This document shows positions 1-8,241 of a stretch of DNA of 64,000 bases, piece by piece (within the stretch, counting starts at the first letter, position 1; each line of letters opens with the position of its first letter). The stretch is from contig NZ_BNAW01000044.1 in the NCBI RefSeq assembly GCF_014654205.1, positions 1 to 64,000 on the forward strand, in the 5' to 3' direction. The translations under genes and the position numbers were made by a program. The notes under the pieces are model-generated. The model saw only the letters and a list, made by a program, of their open reading frames with translations. It did not search any database and was not told the origin of the DNA. This DNA comes from Amycolatopsis bullii. Its GTDB lineage: Bacteria; Actinomycetota; Actinomycetes; Mycobacteriales; Pseudonocardiaceae.

Positions 1-408
1 GGCGGCAACCCGCTCGGCAAGATCGGCATGGGCCTCGGCCTCGGCGGCGTGGCCGGCGGCCTCGGCGCGCTGGCGTCGCGGGCGCTGGGCGCGGGCAGCA
101 AGTCCGGCGCGAAGTCCGAGAACGAAACGTCCCTCGCGTCGGCCGAGGGCCAGGGCCAGAGCGCGGCGTCGGCCCAGGCACCGCAGCAGGGCGTCGTCTC
201 GTCCGCGGGCACCATCGGCGGGCAGACGCCGCCGCCGATGAACCCGGGCATGGGCGGCATGGCCCCGCAGGGCGCCCAGGGGCAGCAGGACGAGGAGCAC
301 ACGCACGCGTCCTTCCTCATCGAGGCGGACCCGGACGAGGCCTTCGGCGCGAACCAGGCGACCCCGCCGCCGGTCATCGGCGCGTGGTCCGACGACGAAG
401 ACCGCTGA
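1..408 (+). CDS. C-terminal part of a PPE-like ESX secretion-associated protein (5' end outside window)
   Basis: The frame is open from the first base (G-G-N-P-L-G-K-I-G-M) to a stop at 406-408, so an internal ATG at 28 is probably not the true start. The visible 136 residues have a Gly/Leu-rich hydrophobic stretch, then a low-complexity Ala/Gln/Gly/Pro/Met-rich linker, and end in an acidic tail (GAWSDDEDR). This composition fits the disordered C-terminus of actinobacterial PPE-domain proteins exported by ESX systems. Two EspG chaperone genes follow on the same strand, and EspG proteins bind PPE partners in the cytosol, which supports the assignment. The diagnostic N-terminal helices are outside the window, so the family call rests on context. 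Confidence 0.6.
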   Translation, partial: GGNPLGKIGMGLGLGGVAGGLGALASRALGAGSKSGAKSENETSLASAEGQGQSAASAQAPQQGVVSSAGTIGGQTPPPMNPGMGGMAPQGAQGQQDEEHTHASFLIEADPDEAFGANQATPPPVIGAWSDDEDR

Positions 409-467
409 TCCTTTCGGGCCGGGCGCACCGACGTGTGCCCGGCCCGGTTTCTCCTGGGGGTGGCTCG

Positions 468-1241
468 ATGCCGAACGCTGAGCTGCTCACCCCGGTCGAG
501 GTGGACTTCCTGTGGGAGTCGGCCGGGCTGGGCGAGCTGCCGTACCCGCTGCGCATCCGTTCGCACGGCGCGACCGTCGACGAGCGGGCGATGCTGCGCC
601 GCCGCACCCTCGAAGGACTCACCGCGCGTGGCCTCGCCGACGGGCGCGGCCGGCCCGAGCCGCACGTCGAGGACTACTTCGGCGTGCTGGCGGCCCCCGA
701 ACTGAGCCTGGACGCCGTCCAGCTGATCGCCCCGGACGCCCAGCCGCTGCTCGCGGTCGCCGGCGTGCTGGGCGGCCAGGGCCTGCTGGCCGTGCAGGAC
801 ACTCGCGGCCTGCACCTGCAGCCGTGCCCGCCCGACGGGCTCCCCAGTGCGATCGTCTCGCTGCTGCCGGGTGCCCCGCGCGGCAGCGAGAAGTCGATCA
901 CCGTGCCGCGGGACGAGCTGACCGGAGACTTCCGGCAGCGCGCCGGCAACGGCGACGAGCGCGCGTCGGCCGACGAGGACCGCAAGGCGCTGGCCCGGCT
1001 GACCGCCCAGCCGCGGCTGCGCGGCGGCCAGATCGGCGCCAACTCCCGCAGCCGGCTCGGCGCCCGCACGCGCACGCCGGTGCTGGCCTGGTTCGACACC
1101 GCGACCGGCCGCTACTTCACCCAGGCCACCCGCGGCCGCGACGGCCGGGACTGGATCACCATCGCTCCCGCCGACGCGGCCACGCTGCGCCACCGCCTCG
1201 GTGAGATGCTCGCCGGAGCGGCGACGACCAGCTCGGTCTGA
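468..1241 (+). CDS. EspG-family ESX secretion-associated chaperone (first copy)
   Basis: A 257-residue cytosolic protein with no signal peptide or membrane segment. EspG proteins bind PE-PPE heterodimers and keep them soluble until they reach the ESX translocon. Family-typical features are the opening LLTPVEVDFLWE, the GELPYPLRIRSHGAT segment, a central PDGLPSAIVSLLP region with PRGSEKSIT, and the C-terminal AWFDTATGRYF / ITIAPADAATL pattern. The ATG at 468 was preferred over an in-frame upstream start because it puts the conserved N-terminus first and follows a G-rich stretch (CTGGGGG). It lies 59 bases after the PPE-like gene. A paralogue follows immediately. Confidence 0.88.
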   Translation: MPNAELLTPVEVDFLWESAGLGELPYPLRIRSHGATVDERAMLRRRTLEGLTARGLADGRGRPEPHVEDYFGVLAAPELSLDAVQLIAPDAQPLLAVAGVLGGQGLLAVQDTRGLHLQPCPPDGLPSAIVSLLPGAPRGSEKSITVPRDELTGDFRQRAGNGDERASADEDRKALARLTAQPRLRGGQIGANSRSRLGARTRTPVLAWFDTATGRYFTQATRGRDGRDWITIAPADAATLRHRLGEMLAGAATTSSV

Positions 1242-1339
1242 ACCCCGGGTTCTCCGGGCGTGCCCGGCCCGGCACCGGAACGATCCGGTTTTGTCGGGGG
1301 TGCGGGCTACGCTGAGCAAGAGTCCGATCCGGGAGAGTG

Positions 1340-2164
1340 ATGATGCAAGAGTTCTTCTCGCCACTGGCGTTCGACTTCCTGTGGGAGTCGGCGCGGGTCG
1401 GGGAGCTGCCGTACCCGTTGCGCGTCCGGTCGCACGGCGCGACCGAGGACGAGCGCGTGTCGCTGCGTCACCGCGTCGACGTCGAGCTGAAGGCGCGCGG
1501 CATCCGCGAGCCGCGCGGCAGGCTCGCGCCGCCGATCGAGGACGCCCTGCACCTGCTGGCCTTTGCCCCGCTGACCATCGACGCCCTGCACATCCCGCAG
1601 TTCCAGGCCCCGACGGTCGGCGTCCTCGCGGCGGCCGACGAGACCAAGGGCGTCCTCGCGGTCCAGGACGCCGACGGGATCTGGCTGCGGGACGTCCCGC
1701 CGGACGGCCTGGTCTCCGCCGTCGTCGGAATGCTGCCCGCCGGGCCGCGCGGCAGCGAGGCGTCGGTCACACTCCCGCTGGACGAGGCCCTGCACACCGC
1801 GCCGATCCGGGTGCCGGTGTCGCTGCCGTCGGCGGGTGAGGAAGAAGACAGCCGCCGGGGCCGGGGCCGCCGGACCCCGCTGAGCGAACGCGTGACGGTC
1901 GACCCCCGCGAGGCCTACGGCCGCATCTCCGGGCAGCCCCGGCAGCGCGGTGGCCAGCTCGCCGCGAACAGCCGTTCGCAGGTCGGAGCCAAGCAACGGT
2001 CCCGCGTGCTGGCCTGGTTCGACACCGCGACCGGCCGCTACCTGAGCCTCTCCCGGGCCGGTACGGACGGGCGCGAGTGGGTCACCGTGGCCCCCGCGGA
2101 CCCGGCGACACTGCGCACCCGGCTGGGCGAGATGGTGAGCAGTGTGTCCGACGGCACGCGCTAG
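1340..2164 (+). CDS. EspG-family ESX secretion-associated chaperone (second copy)
   Basis: A 274-residue paralogue of the preceding gene. Shared segments include FDFLWESARVGELPYPLR, VRSHGATEDER, PPDGLVSAVVGMLPAGPRGSEAS and AWFDTATGRYLSL near the end. It carries a charged insert (EEEDSRRGRGRRT, about residues 170-182) absent from the first copy. GTG 1337, ATG 1340 and ATG 1343 are all in frame. GGGAG at 1331-1335 is best placed for the two ATGs. The two copies probably serve different PE/PPE pairs or act as a pair for the upstream product; that is inference. The 200 bases before ftsH hold weak promoter-like hexamers (TTGTCA at 2290, TATCAC at 2312) and no gene. Confidence 0.88.
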   Translation: MMQEFFSPLAFDFLWESARVGELPYPLRVRSHGATEDERVSLRHRVDVELKARGIREPRGRLAPPIEDALHLLAFAPLTIDALHIPQFQAPTVGVLAAADETKGVLAVQDADGIWLRDVPPDGLVSAVVGMLPAGPRGSEASVTLPLDEALHTAPIRVPVSLPSAGEEEDSRRGRGRRTPLSERVTVDPREAYGRISGQPRQRGGQLAANSRSQVGAKQRSRVLAWFDTATGRYLSLSRAGTDGREWVTVAPADPATLRTRLGEMVSSVSDGTR

Positions 2165-2364
2165 CGTTGACGAGTGGACACCGGCCGGGAACCCCAGCGC
2201 GGTATCGCCCGTTGACCTGCGAGAGGCTCACAGGGGATGAACGCGGCAGCGGACGGTACCCTGATGGGCAGGTGTCCAGGCACCACGGGTTGTCAAGATC
2301 GTGATGGCGGGTATCACAGGAGCCGCCCAACCAGGGAGGGTCGAGGCCACCAGGGCCGAGTCGT

Positions 2365-4770
2365 ATGAACCGGAAGAGCGTGCTCAGGAACCCACTGCTG
2401 TGGATCGTCGCGGGGTTGCTGGCGTTGTTCGCGTACAACACGATCTTCGACAGTGATCGTGGGTACACCCAGGCACCCATCTCGGTGGCGAACTCCCAGA
2501 TCACCTCGAACAACGTCAAGGAAGCCAGCCTCGAGGACAAGGAGCAGCAGCTCAAGCTGCTGCTGGCCAAGCCCGTCGACGTCGACGGCCAGCAGGTCAC
2601 CCAGATCATCTCGCAGTACCCGGCGGACGCCACCCGCCCGATCTACGACTCGTTGATCGCGGCGAAGGCGGGCGGCCAGCCGATCAAGTTCACCACCAAG
2701 GTGACCCAGCAGGGCGTGCTGACGCAGATCCTCATCTTCGCCATCCCGCTCGCCCTCGTGCTGGGCCTGCTGATGTGGATGATGAACAACGCCCAGGGCG
2801 GCGGCAACCGCGTCCTCAACTTCGGCAAGTCCAAGGCCAAGCAGCTGAACAAGGACATGCCCAAGACGACCTTCGGGGACGTCGCGGGTGCCGACGAGGC
2901 CGTCGAAGAGCTGTACGAGATCAAGGACTTCCTGCAGAACCCGGCGCGCTACCAGGCGCTCGGCGCGAAGATCCCGAAGGGCGTGCTGCTCTACGGGCCG
3001 CCGGGTACCGGCAAGACGCTGCTCGCGCGGGCCGTCGCCGGCGAGGCGGGCGTGCCGTTCTACACGATCTCCGGTTCGGACTTCGTCGAGATGTTCGTCG
3101 GTGTCGGTGCCTCGCGTGTCCGTGACCTGTTCGAACAGGCCAAGCAGAACGCGCCGTGCATCATCTTCGTCGACGAAATCGACGCGGTCGGCCGCCAGCG
3201 CGGCGCCGGCCTCGGCGGCGGGCACGACGAGCGCGAGCAGACCCTGAACCAGCTGCTCGTCGAGATGGACGGCTTCGACGCCCGCGGCGGCATCATCCTG
3301 ATCGCGGCCACCAACCGGCCCGACATCCTGGACCCGGCGCTGCTGCGCCCCGGCCGGTTCGACCGGCAGATCCCGGTGTCCGCGCCGGACCTGCGCGGCC
3401 GCAAGGCGATCCTCGAGGTGCACGCCAAGGGCAAGCCGATCGCCCAGGGCACCGACCTGACCAGCCTGGCCAAGCGGACCGTCGGCATGTCCGGCGCCGA
3501 CCTGGCGAACGTGCTCAACGAGGCCGCGCTGCTCACCGCCCGCCAGAACGGGCACGTGATCACCGACGCGGCGCTGGAGGAGTCGGTCGACCGCGTCGTC
3601 GGCGGCCCGGCCCGCAAGAGCCGGATCATCTCCGAGAAGGAGAAGAAGATCACCGCCTACCACGAGGGCGGGCACGCGCTCGCCGCGTGGGCGATGCCGG
3701 ACATCGAACCGGTCTACAAGCTGACCATCCTGCCGCGCGGCCGCACGGGCGGGCACGCATTGCTCGTCCCCGAGGACGACAAGGACCTGATGACCCGCTC
3801 CGAGATGATCGGGCGGCTGGTCTTCGCGATGGGTGGCCGCACAGCGGAGGAGCTCGTCTTCCACGAGCCCACCACCGGCGCGTCCTCGGACATCGAGCAG
3901 GCGACGAAGATCGCCCGCGCGATGGTCACCGAGTACGGCATGAGCGCCCGGCTCGGCGCGGTCAAGTACGGCCAGGAGCAGGGCGACCCGTTCCTCGGCC
4001 GGTCGGCGGGCCGTCAGGCGGACTACTCGCTCGAGGTGGCGCACGAGATCGACGAGGAGGTGCGCAAGCTCATCGAGACGGCGCACACCGAGGCGTGGCA
4101 CGTGCTCAACACCTACCGAGACGTGCTCGACGAGCTGGTCATCGAGCTCCTGGAGAAGGAGACGCTGACCCGCAAGGACCTGGAGCGGATCTTCGCGACG
4201 GTCGAGAAGCGCCCGCACATCACCGTGTTCAACGAGTTCGGTGAGCGGACGCCGTCGGACAAGCCGCCGATCAAGACCCCGGGCGAGCTGGCGATGGAGC
4301 GCGGCGAGCCGTGGCCGCCGCCGGAGAAGGAGAAGCCGGTCCTGAAGCCGGAGCCGACCCCGGTCGGCACCGCCCCGGGCGCGGGCGACCTGCCGGGCGG
4401 TCCGCCGTACCCGTCGCCGTCGCCGGTCGACCCGAACGCCAACCCGTACGCCCCGCCGCAGCCGGGCGCCTACCCGAACGGTGGCCGTCCTTACGGCGGC
4501 CCGAACGGTGGCCCGAACGGCACGGCGCACTGGCCGCAGGCCTACGGCGGCCAGCAGCCGGGCGGTCCGGCCGGCCAGAGTGGCCCGCCGAACTACGGTG
4601 CCCCTCCGGGCTGGACGCCCGCGACCTCGCCGGGCGGTCAGCCGGGCCAGTCGTGGCGGCCCGGCGGTGAAGAACGCCCTCGTGAGCACGGCTGGTTCGC
4701 CGACCAAGCCGGCAACCAGCAGAGCGAGGGGGAGCGTCGTGACGTGGATGGACCAGAAAAGCCCCAGTGA
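2365..4770 (+). CDS. ftsH: ATP-dependent membrane zinc metalloprotease FtsH
   Basis: An 801-residue inner-membrane AAA protease that extracts and degrades misfolded or regulated membrane proteins. Layout: TM1 about residues 10-27, extracytoplasmic loop, TM2 about 117-138, then the AAA module with Walker A GPPGTGKT at 211-218, Walker B with DE near 270, and second region of homology ATNRPDILDPALLRPGRFDR. The peptidase zinc site HEGGH is at 433-437. After about residue 640 there is a 150-residue Pro/Gly/Asn/Tyr-rich tail (repeats such as PNGGPNG), which makes it longer than E. coli FtsH (about 645). The tail overlaps folE by 32 bases, so translation of the two is probably coupled. Confidence 0.97.
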   Translation: MNRKSVLRNPLLWIVAGLLALFAYNTIFDSDRGYTQAPISVANSQITSNNVKEASLEDKEQQLKLLLAKPVDVDGQQVTQIISQYPADATRPIYDSLIAAKAGGQPIKFTTKVTQQGVLTQILIFAIPLALVLGLLMWMMNNAQGGGNRVLNFGKSKAKQLNKDMPKTTFGDVAGADEAVEELYEIKDFLQNPARYQALGAKIPKGVLLYGPPGTGKTLLARAVAGEAGVPFYTISGSDFVEMFVGVGASRVRDLFEQAKQNAPCIIFVDEIDAVGRQRGAGLGGGHDEREQTLNQLLVEMDGFDARGGIILIAATNRPDILDPALLRPGRFDRQIPVSAPDLRGRKAILEVHAKGKPIAQGTDLTSLAKRTVGMSGADLANVLNEAALLTARQNGHVITDAALEESVDRVVGGPARKSRIISEKEKKITAYHEGGHALAAWAMPDIEPVYKLTILPRGRTGGHALLVPEDDKDLMTRSEMIGRLVFAMGGRTAEELVFHEPTTGASSDIEQATKIARAMVTEYGMSARLGAVKYGQEQGDPFLGRSAGRQADYSLEVAHEIDEEVRKLIETAHTEAWHVLNTYRDVLDELVIELLEKETLTRKDLERIFATVEKRPHITVFNEFGERTPSDKPPIKTPGELAMERGEPWPPPEKEKPVLKPEPTPVGTAPGAGDLPGGPPYPSPSPVDPNANPYAPPQPGAYPNGGRPYGGPNGGPNGTAHWPQAYGGQQPGGPAGQSGPPNYGAPPGWTPATSPGGQPGQSWRPGGEERPREHGWFADQAGNQQSEGERRDVDGPEKPQ

Positions 4771-5353
4771 CGCCGACCGCCCGGTCTTCGACCAGGACCG
4801 GGCGGAGAAGGCGATCCGGGAGCTCTTGCTGGCCTGCGGTGAAGACCCGGAGCGGGATGGCCTGAAGGACACCCCCGCCCGGGTCGCCCGCGCGTACCGC
4901 GAGATGTTCGCGGGCCTGTACACGGAACCGGACGCGGTGCTGGACCGGACGTTCGACGAGGCGCACGAAGAGCTGGTGCTGGTCACGGACATCCCGATGT
5001 ACAGCAGCTGCGAGCACCACCTGGTCCCGTTCCACGGCGTCGCGCACGTCGGGTACATCCCGAACGCCGCGGGGAAGGTCACCGGGCTGTCGAAGCTCGC
5101 CCGCGTCGTCGACCTCTACGCCAAGCGCCCGCAGGTCCAGGAACGCCTGACGTCGCAGGTGGCCGACGCGATCGTGCGGAAGCTCGAGCCGCGCGGCGTG
5201 ATCGTGGTGATCGAGGCCGAGCACCTCTGCATGGCCATGCGCGGCATCCGCAAGCCGGGTGCGCGCACCACCACGTCGGCCGTGCGGGGGCAGTTCAAGA
5301 ATTCCGCCACTTCGCGGGCGGAGGCGCTCGATCTCATCAGGGCCCGCCGGTGA
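4739..5353 (+). CDS. folE: GTP cyclohydrolase I
   Basis: A 204-residue enzyme converting GTP to 7,8-dihydroneopterin triphosphate, the first step of folate synthesis. Zinc ligands are visible as Cys91 and His94 in SSCEHHLVPFHG and Cys164 in EHLCMAMRG. GKVTGLSKLARVVDLYAKRPQVQ is the classical signature region. The GTG at 4739 was chosen because GAGGGGGAG at 4726-4734 lies directly before it; ATG 4748 is an alternative. The start is inside ftsH and the stop overlaps the folP start (GTGA), so ftsH-folE-P-B-K looks like one transcript. Length is normal for the family. Confidence 0.96.
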   Translation: MTWMDQKSPSDADRPVFDQDRAEKAIRELLLACGEDPERDGLKDTPARVARAYREMFAGLYTEPDAVLDRTFDEAHEELVLVTDIPMYSSCEHHLVPFHGVAHVGYIPNAAGKVTGLSKLARVVDLYAKRPQVQERLTSQVADAIVRKLEPRGVIVVIEAEHLCMAMRGIRKPGARTTTSAVRGQFKNSATSRAEALDLIRARR

Positions 5354-6186
5354 GTGCAGGGCTTCCCGCGCCCGGCCGGTGCGTGGTCATGGGCGTGCTG
5401 AACGTGACGCCCGATTCCTTTTCGGACGGTGGCCGCTACCTCGGGCTCGACCAGGCGCTGGAGCACGCGCGTGAGATGTGGGCGCGCGGGGCCGACCTGA
5501 TCGACGTCGGCGGCGAGTCGACGCGGCCGGGGGCGTCCCGGGTGGACGCCGAGACGGAACTGCAGCGCGTCCTGCCGGTGATCAAGACACTGGCCGCCGA
5601 AGGAGTGGCGTTGTCGGTCGACACCACGCGTGCCGCCGTCGCCGTCGCCGCGCTCGAGGCCGGCGCGAAGGTGATCAACGACGTTTCCGGCGGCCTGGCC
5701 GATCCGGACATGGCGCGCGTCGCCGCCGAGGCCGGGGTGCCGTGGGTGCTGATGCACTGGCGCGGGCACAGCAAGGACATGCAGGCGCTGGCGTCCTACC
5801 AGGACGTCGTCGCCGATGTGCGGGCCGAGCTGCTGTCCCGGGTGGACGAAGCGCTCGCCGCGGGGGTCGCCGAAAGCGCGATCGTGCTGGATCCCGGCCT
5901 GGGTTTCGCCAAGAACGCCGAGCACGACTGGGCGTTGCTGCGCAGGCTGGACTCGTTGCTCTCGCTGGGTTTCCCGGTGCTCGTCGGCGCTTCCCGCAAG
6001 CGGTTCCTCGGCCGGCTGCTGTCCGAAAAGGACGGGACACCGCGCCCGCCGGACGGCCGGGAGGACGCCACCGCCGCCGTCTCCGCGCTCGCCGCGGCGG
6101 CCGGAGCGTGGGGCGTGCGCGTGCACGAGGTCGGAGCTTCGCTGGACGCGGTCGCGGTGGCCGCTGCTTGGAGGACGGATGGCTGA
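5350..6186 (+). CDS. folP: Dihydropteroate synthase
   Basis: A 278-residue TIM-barrel enzyme that joins 6-hydroxymethyl-dihydropterin pyrophosphate to p-aminobenzoate; it is the sulfonamide target. Signatures are MGVLNVTPDSFSDGG at the N-terminus, DVGGESTRPGA, KVINDVSGG, the DPGLGFAKNAEHDWALL region and the late GASRKRFLG loop. GTG 5350 shares bases with the folE stop (GTGA). The stop lies 8 bases inside folB. All recognisable catalytic loops are intact and the length is standard. Confidence 0.96.
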   Translation: MSAGLPAPGRCVVMGVLNVTPDSFSDGGRYLGLDQALEHAREMWARGADLIDVGGESTRPGASRVDAETELQRVLPVIKTLAAEGVALSVDTTRAAVAVAALEAGAKVINDVSGGLADPDMARVAAEAGVPWVLMHWRGHSKDMQALASYQDVVADVRAELLSRVDEALAAGVAESAIVLDPGLGFAKNAEHDWALLRRLDSLLSLGFPVLVGASRKRFLGRLLSEKDGTPRPPDGREDATAAVSALAAAAGAWGVRVHEVGASLDAVAVAAAWRTDG

Positions 6187-6538
6187 CCGGATCACGCTGA
6201 CCGGCTTGCGCGTGTTCGGGCGCCACGGCGTGTTCGAGCACGAAAAGCGCGACGGCCAGGAGTTCGTCGTCGACATCACGGTGTGGCTGGACCTCGGGCC
6301 GGCCGCCGCGTCGGACGACCTGACGAAGACCCTGCACTACGGCGAGCTGGCCGAGCTGGCGGCGGGGATCGTCGCGGGCGAGCCGTACGACCTCATCGAG
6401 AGCGTCGCGGGCAAGATCGCCGACGAAGTCATGTGCGACGAGCGGCTGAGCGCGGTCGAGGTGACGGTGCACAAGCCGTCGGCCCCGATCCCGCTGACGT
6501 TCGACGACGTGGCGGTCACGGTCCGGCGCGACCGGTGA
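6179..6538 (+). CDS. folB: Dihydroneopterin aldolase
   Basis: A 119-residue enzyme that cleaves 7,8-dihydroneopterin to 6-hydroxymethyl-dihydropterin and glycolaldehyde. It opens ADRITLTGLRVFGRHGVFEHE, the usual strand-turn with HGV, and has the YGELAE and DLIESVAGKIAD segments and an ending VHKPSAPIPLTFDDVAV typical of the T-fold. ATG 6179 overlaps the end of folP by 8 bases and the stop overlaps the folK GTG (GTGA). Length matches bacterial FolB (about 120). Confidence 0.95.
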   Translation: MADRITLTGLRVFGRHGVFEHEKRDGQEFVVDITVWLDLGPAAASDDLTKTLHYGELAELAAGIVAGEPYDLIESVAGKIADEVMCDERLSAVEVTVHKPSAPIPLTFDDVAVTVRRDR

Positions 6539-7026
6539 GCCGTGCGGTGCTTTCGCTCGGGTCCAACCTGGGCGACCGGCTGGGCTTCCTCCAGCTGGCG
6601 CTCGACGCCGTCCGGCCCGCGCTGGTCGTGGTGTCGAGCGTGTACGAGACGAAGGCCTGGGGCGTCGAGGACCAGCCGGACTTCCTCAACGCGGTCTGCG
6701 TGGTCGACGACCCGGCGCGCGACCACTGGGCGTGGCTGCGCACGGGCCAGGCGGCCGAGCAGGCGGCGGGCCGGGTGCGCGAGCTGCGCTGGGGCCCGCG
6801 AACCTTGGACGTCGACGTGGTCACGGTCGACGGCGTGACGTCGGCGGACCCCGAGCTGCTGCTACCGCACCCGGGAACGCCGGACCGCGCGAGCGTGCTG
6901 GTGCCGTGGGTGGAGATCGAGCCGGCCGCGGTCCTGCCGGGCCACGGCCCGATCGCGGACCTGCTCGCCGCCCGCCCGGCGGACGAGGTGGCCACGGTCC
7001 GCCGCACGGACCTCGCGCTGCGCTGA
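6535..7026 (+). CDS. folK: 2-amino-4-hydroxy-6-hydroxymethyldihydropteridine diphosphokinase
   Basis: A 163-residue enzyme that transfers pyrophosphate from ATP to 6-hydroxymethyl-dihydropterin, supplying the FolP substrate. Signatures: VLSLGSNLGDRLGFLQ at the start, SSVYETKAWG, QPDFLNAV, RWGPRTLDVDVV (the HPPK signature with catalytic Asp residues) and LPHPGTPDRASVLVPW. GTG 6535 overlaps the folB stop. It is the last gene of the folate run. DUF3180, which follows folK in mycobacteria, here lies 1.2 kb downstream with a MerR gene inserted between. Confidence 0.95.
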   Translation: MSRAVLSLGSNLGDRLGFLQLALDAVRPALVVVSSVYETKAWGVEDQPDFLNAVCVVDDPARDHWAWLRTGQAAEQAAGRVRELRWGPRTLDVDVVTVDGVTSADPELLLPHPGTPDRASVLVPWVEIEPAAVLPGHGPIADLLAARPADEVATVRRTDLALR

Positions 7027-7047
7027 AGCCGAGCCGGCGTGGGGAGT

Positions 7048-7088
7048 TGTGGACAACCCCTGGCCGTTGTGGATAACCAGGTGGACAA
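7048..7088. other. Cluster of three DnaA-box-like 9-mers
   Basis: TGTGGACAA at 7048-7056, TGTGGATAA at 7068-7076 and GGTGGACAA at 7080-7088 lie in the same orientation. The second is the exact reverse complement of the E. coli consensus TTATCCACA, the first is the TTGTCCACA form common in GC-rich actinobacteria, and the third has one mismatch. The first two start 20 bases apart. Such boxes outside oriC may titrate DnaA or regulate replication or transcription; that role is inference. Confidence 0.55.
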
Positions 7089-7185
7089 CCGGGCCGCGCG
7101 GCCCGGGATTGTCGGTGCTCGCGAGTAACGTTGAAACCGGGGGTCCCCCAGCGGGGAGGGGTCGGAAAGGGTGCTCATCGGTGAA

Positions 7186-7215
7186 CCGGTGGTGACCGTT
7201 ACCGATCACCACCGG
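7186..7215. terminator. Hairpin between convergent folK and merR
   Basis: A perfect 10-bp inverted repeat, CCGGTGGTGA at 7186-7195 and TCACCACCGG at 7206-7215, with a 10-base loop. It lies between the end of folK and the end of the leftward MerR gene, so it may end transcription from both sides. No T-run follows, which is usual in high-GC actinobacteria. Confidence 0.55.
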
Positions 7216-7244
7216 CCCGTCGCCGAGCTGTCGATCCCGTGCGC

Positions 7245-8180
7245 TCAGCCGCGCAGGGCGTCGATCATGAACCGCACCGCCGGCTGGGTCGTCGGCACCG
7301 GGGGCCAGCCGTTGATCGTCGCCAGCAGCTGCCAGTAGCGCTCGGCCCGCGGGTCGCCGCTCATCGCGAAGCGGTCGGCCAGCTCCGCCCGGAACTCCGG
7401 CGATGCCGGGTCCTGGTCTTCGCGGGCGCAGGCGGCCGCCAGGTCCGCCGCAAGCGTTTGCCCCGTCTGCGACGTGGGTGATTCGCCCGCCGCCACGGCC
7501 GCTTCCGCGCGAGCCGACCAACCCTGCCAGTACTGCTGCCAGCCTTCCGACGGCTGCTCGAACTCGCCGTCCTCGATCTGCTTCGCCTGGATTTCGCTCA
7601 TGCGGCGGATCAAGGCGCGGAAGTCCGGGTCCTGGACCAGCTCGGCGAACTCGATCCAGGCCTCCAGCTGCTCTGGGGTCGGGTCGTCGGGCAGCTCCGG
7701 CTTCCCGGCGCGCATCCGGCGGTAGAACTCCTGGTCGATGTCGAGCCCGGCGACCATTTCGTCCCAGAACTCGTCGACCAGCCGCTTGCGCTCCTCGTCG
7801 GACATCGACGCGAGACGGTTCATCAGGTTCACTTCCTCCAGTTCGGAATTGCGCTTGGCCACCGCGCGCAGCACCGCCCGGCGCAGCCGCAGCCGCCGGA
7901 TCTGCTCGTCGAGCGCCTCGACGTGCCGGATCGCCAGCTCGCCGACGGTCGTCGACTGGCTCAGCGCGGCCGAGACGTCGGCGAGGCCGAGACCCAGCTC
8001 CCGCAGCGTGCGGACCAGTTCCAGGCGGGCCATCGCCGCCGCGTCGTAGAGCCGGTAGCCGGCGTCCGTCCGCTCGGTCGGCGGCAGGAGGCCTTCGTCC
8101 GAGTAGAAGCGGATGGTCTTGACCGGCAGGCCGGTCCGCCGGGACAGCTCGCCGATGGTGAATGTCGCGGTGTTGCCCAC
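7245..8180 (-). CDS. MerR-family regulator with a long helical C-terminal domain (TipA-like layout)
   Basis: A 311-residue protein with an N-terminal MerR winged helix (FTIGELSRRTGLPVKTIRFY, then EGLLPPTERTDAGYRLYD) and a coiled dimerisation helix. The rest is an acidic helical region of about 190 residues that resembles the TipAS ligand-binding architecture, though I cannot assign a ligand. The GTG at 8180 was chosen because the promoter at 8188-8218 predicts transcription starting there; an in-frame ATG at 8189 would sit at the edge of the -10 element. An inverted repeat inside its own promoter indicates autoregulation of the MerR twisted-promoter type. DUF3180 diverges 61 bases away. Confidence 0.85.
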   Translation of the reverse strand: MGNTATFTIGELSRRTGLPVKTIRFYSDEGLLPPTERTDAGYRLYDAAAMARLELVRTLRELGLGLADVSAALSQSTTVGELAIRHVEALDEQIRRLRLRRAVLRAVAKRNSELEEVNLMNRLASMSDEERKRLVDEFWDEMVAGLDIDQEFYRRMRAGKPELPDDPTPEQLEAWIEFAELVQDPDFRALIRRMSEIQAKQIEDGEFEQPSEGWQQYWQGWSARAEAAVAAGESPTSQTGQTLAADLAAACAREDQDPASPEFRAELADRFAMSGDPRAERYWQLLATINGWPPVPTTQPAVRFMIDALRG

Positions 8181-8187
8181 AAAACGC

Positions 8188-8218
8188 ATGATGAACTCTC
8201 CAGTCGGTGGAGAGTCAA
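8188..8218 (-). promoter_or_regulatory. MerR-type autoregulated promoter with 19-bp spacer and operator dyad
   Basis: On the minus strand, -35 TTGACT (8218-8213) and -10 CATCAT (8193-8188) are separated by 19 bp. The spacer holds the perfect inverted repeat ACTCTCCA / TGGAGAGT (8195-8202 and 8208-8215, five bases between). A long spacer with an internal dyad is the hallmark of MerR-activated promoters. The expected transcription start falls on the GTG at 8180, which predicts a leaderless mRNA. Confidence 0.7.
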
Positions 8219-8241
8219 CTCTTCCACGGTACGGTTGGGGC

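Noticed and set aside
2290..2317. Promoter for ftsH (TTGTCA, 16 bp, TATCAC)
   Set aside because: The -10 lacks the key final T and there is no supporting feature; not strong enough to list as a feature.
2314..5082. A 922-residue open frame antisense to ftsH and folE
   Set aside because: Pure Arg/Leu/Val/Asp low-complexity shadow of two well-identified genes on the other strand.
7171..7335. Small rightward ORF starting GTG after GGAAAGG (VLIGEPVVTVTD...)
   Set aside because: It runs through the folK/merR hairpin and into merR antisense, with no coding signal beyond the first codons.
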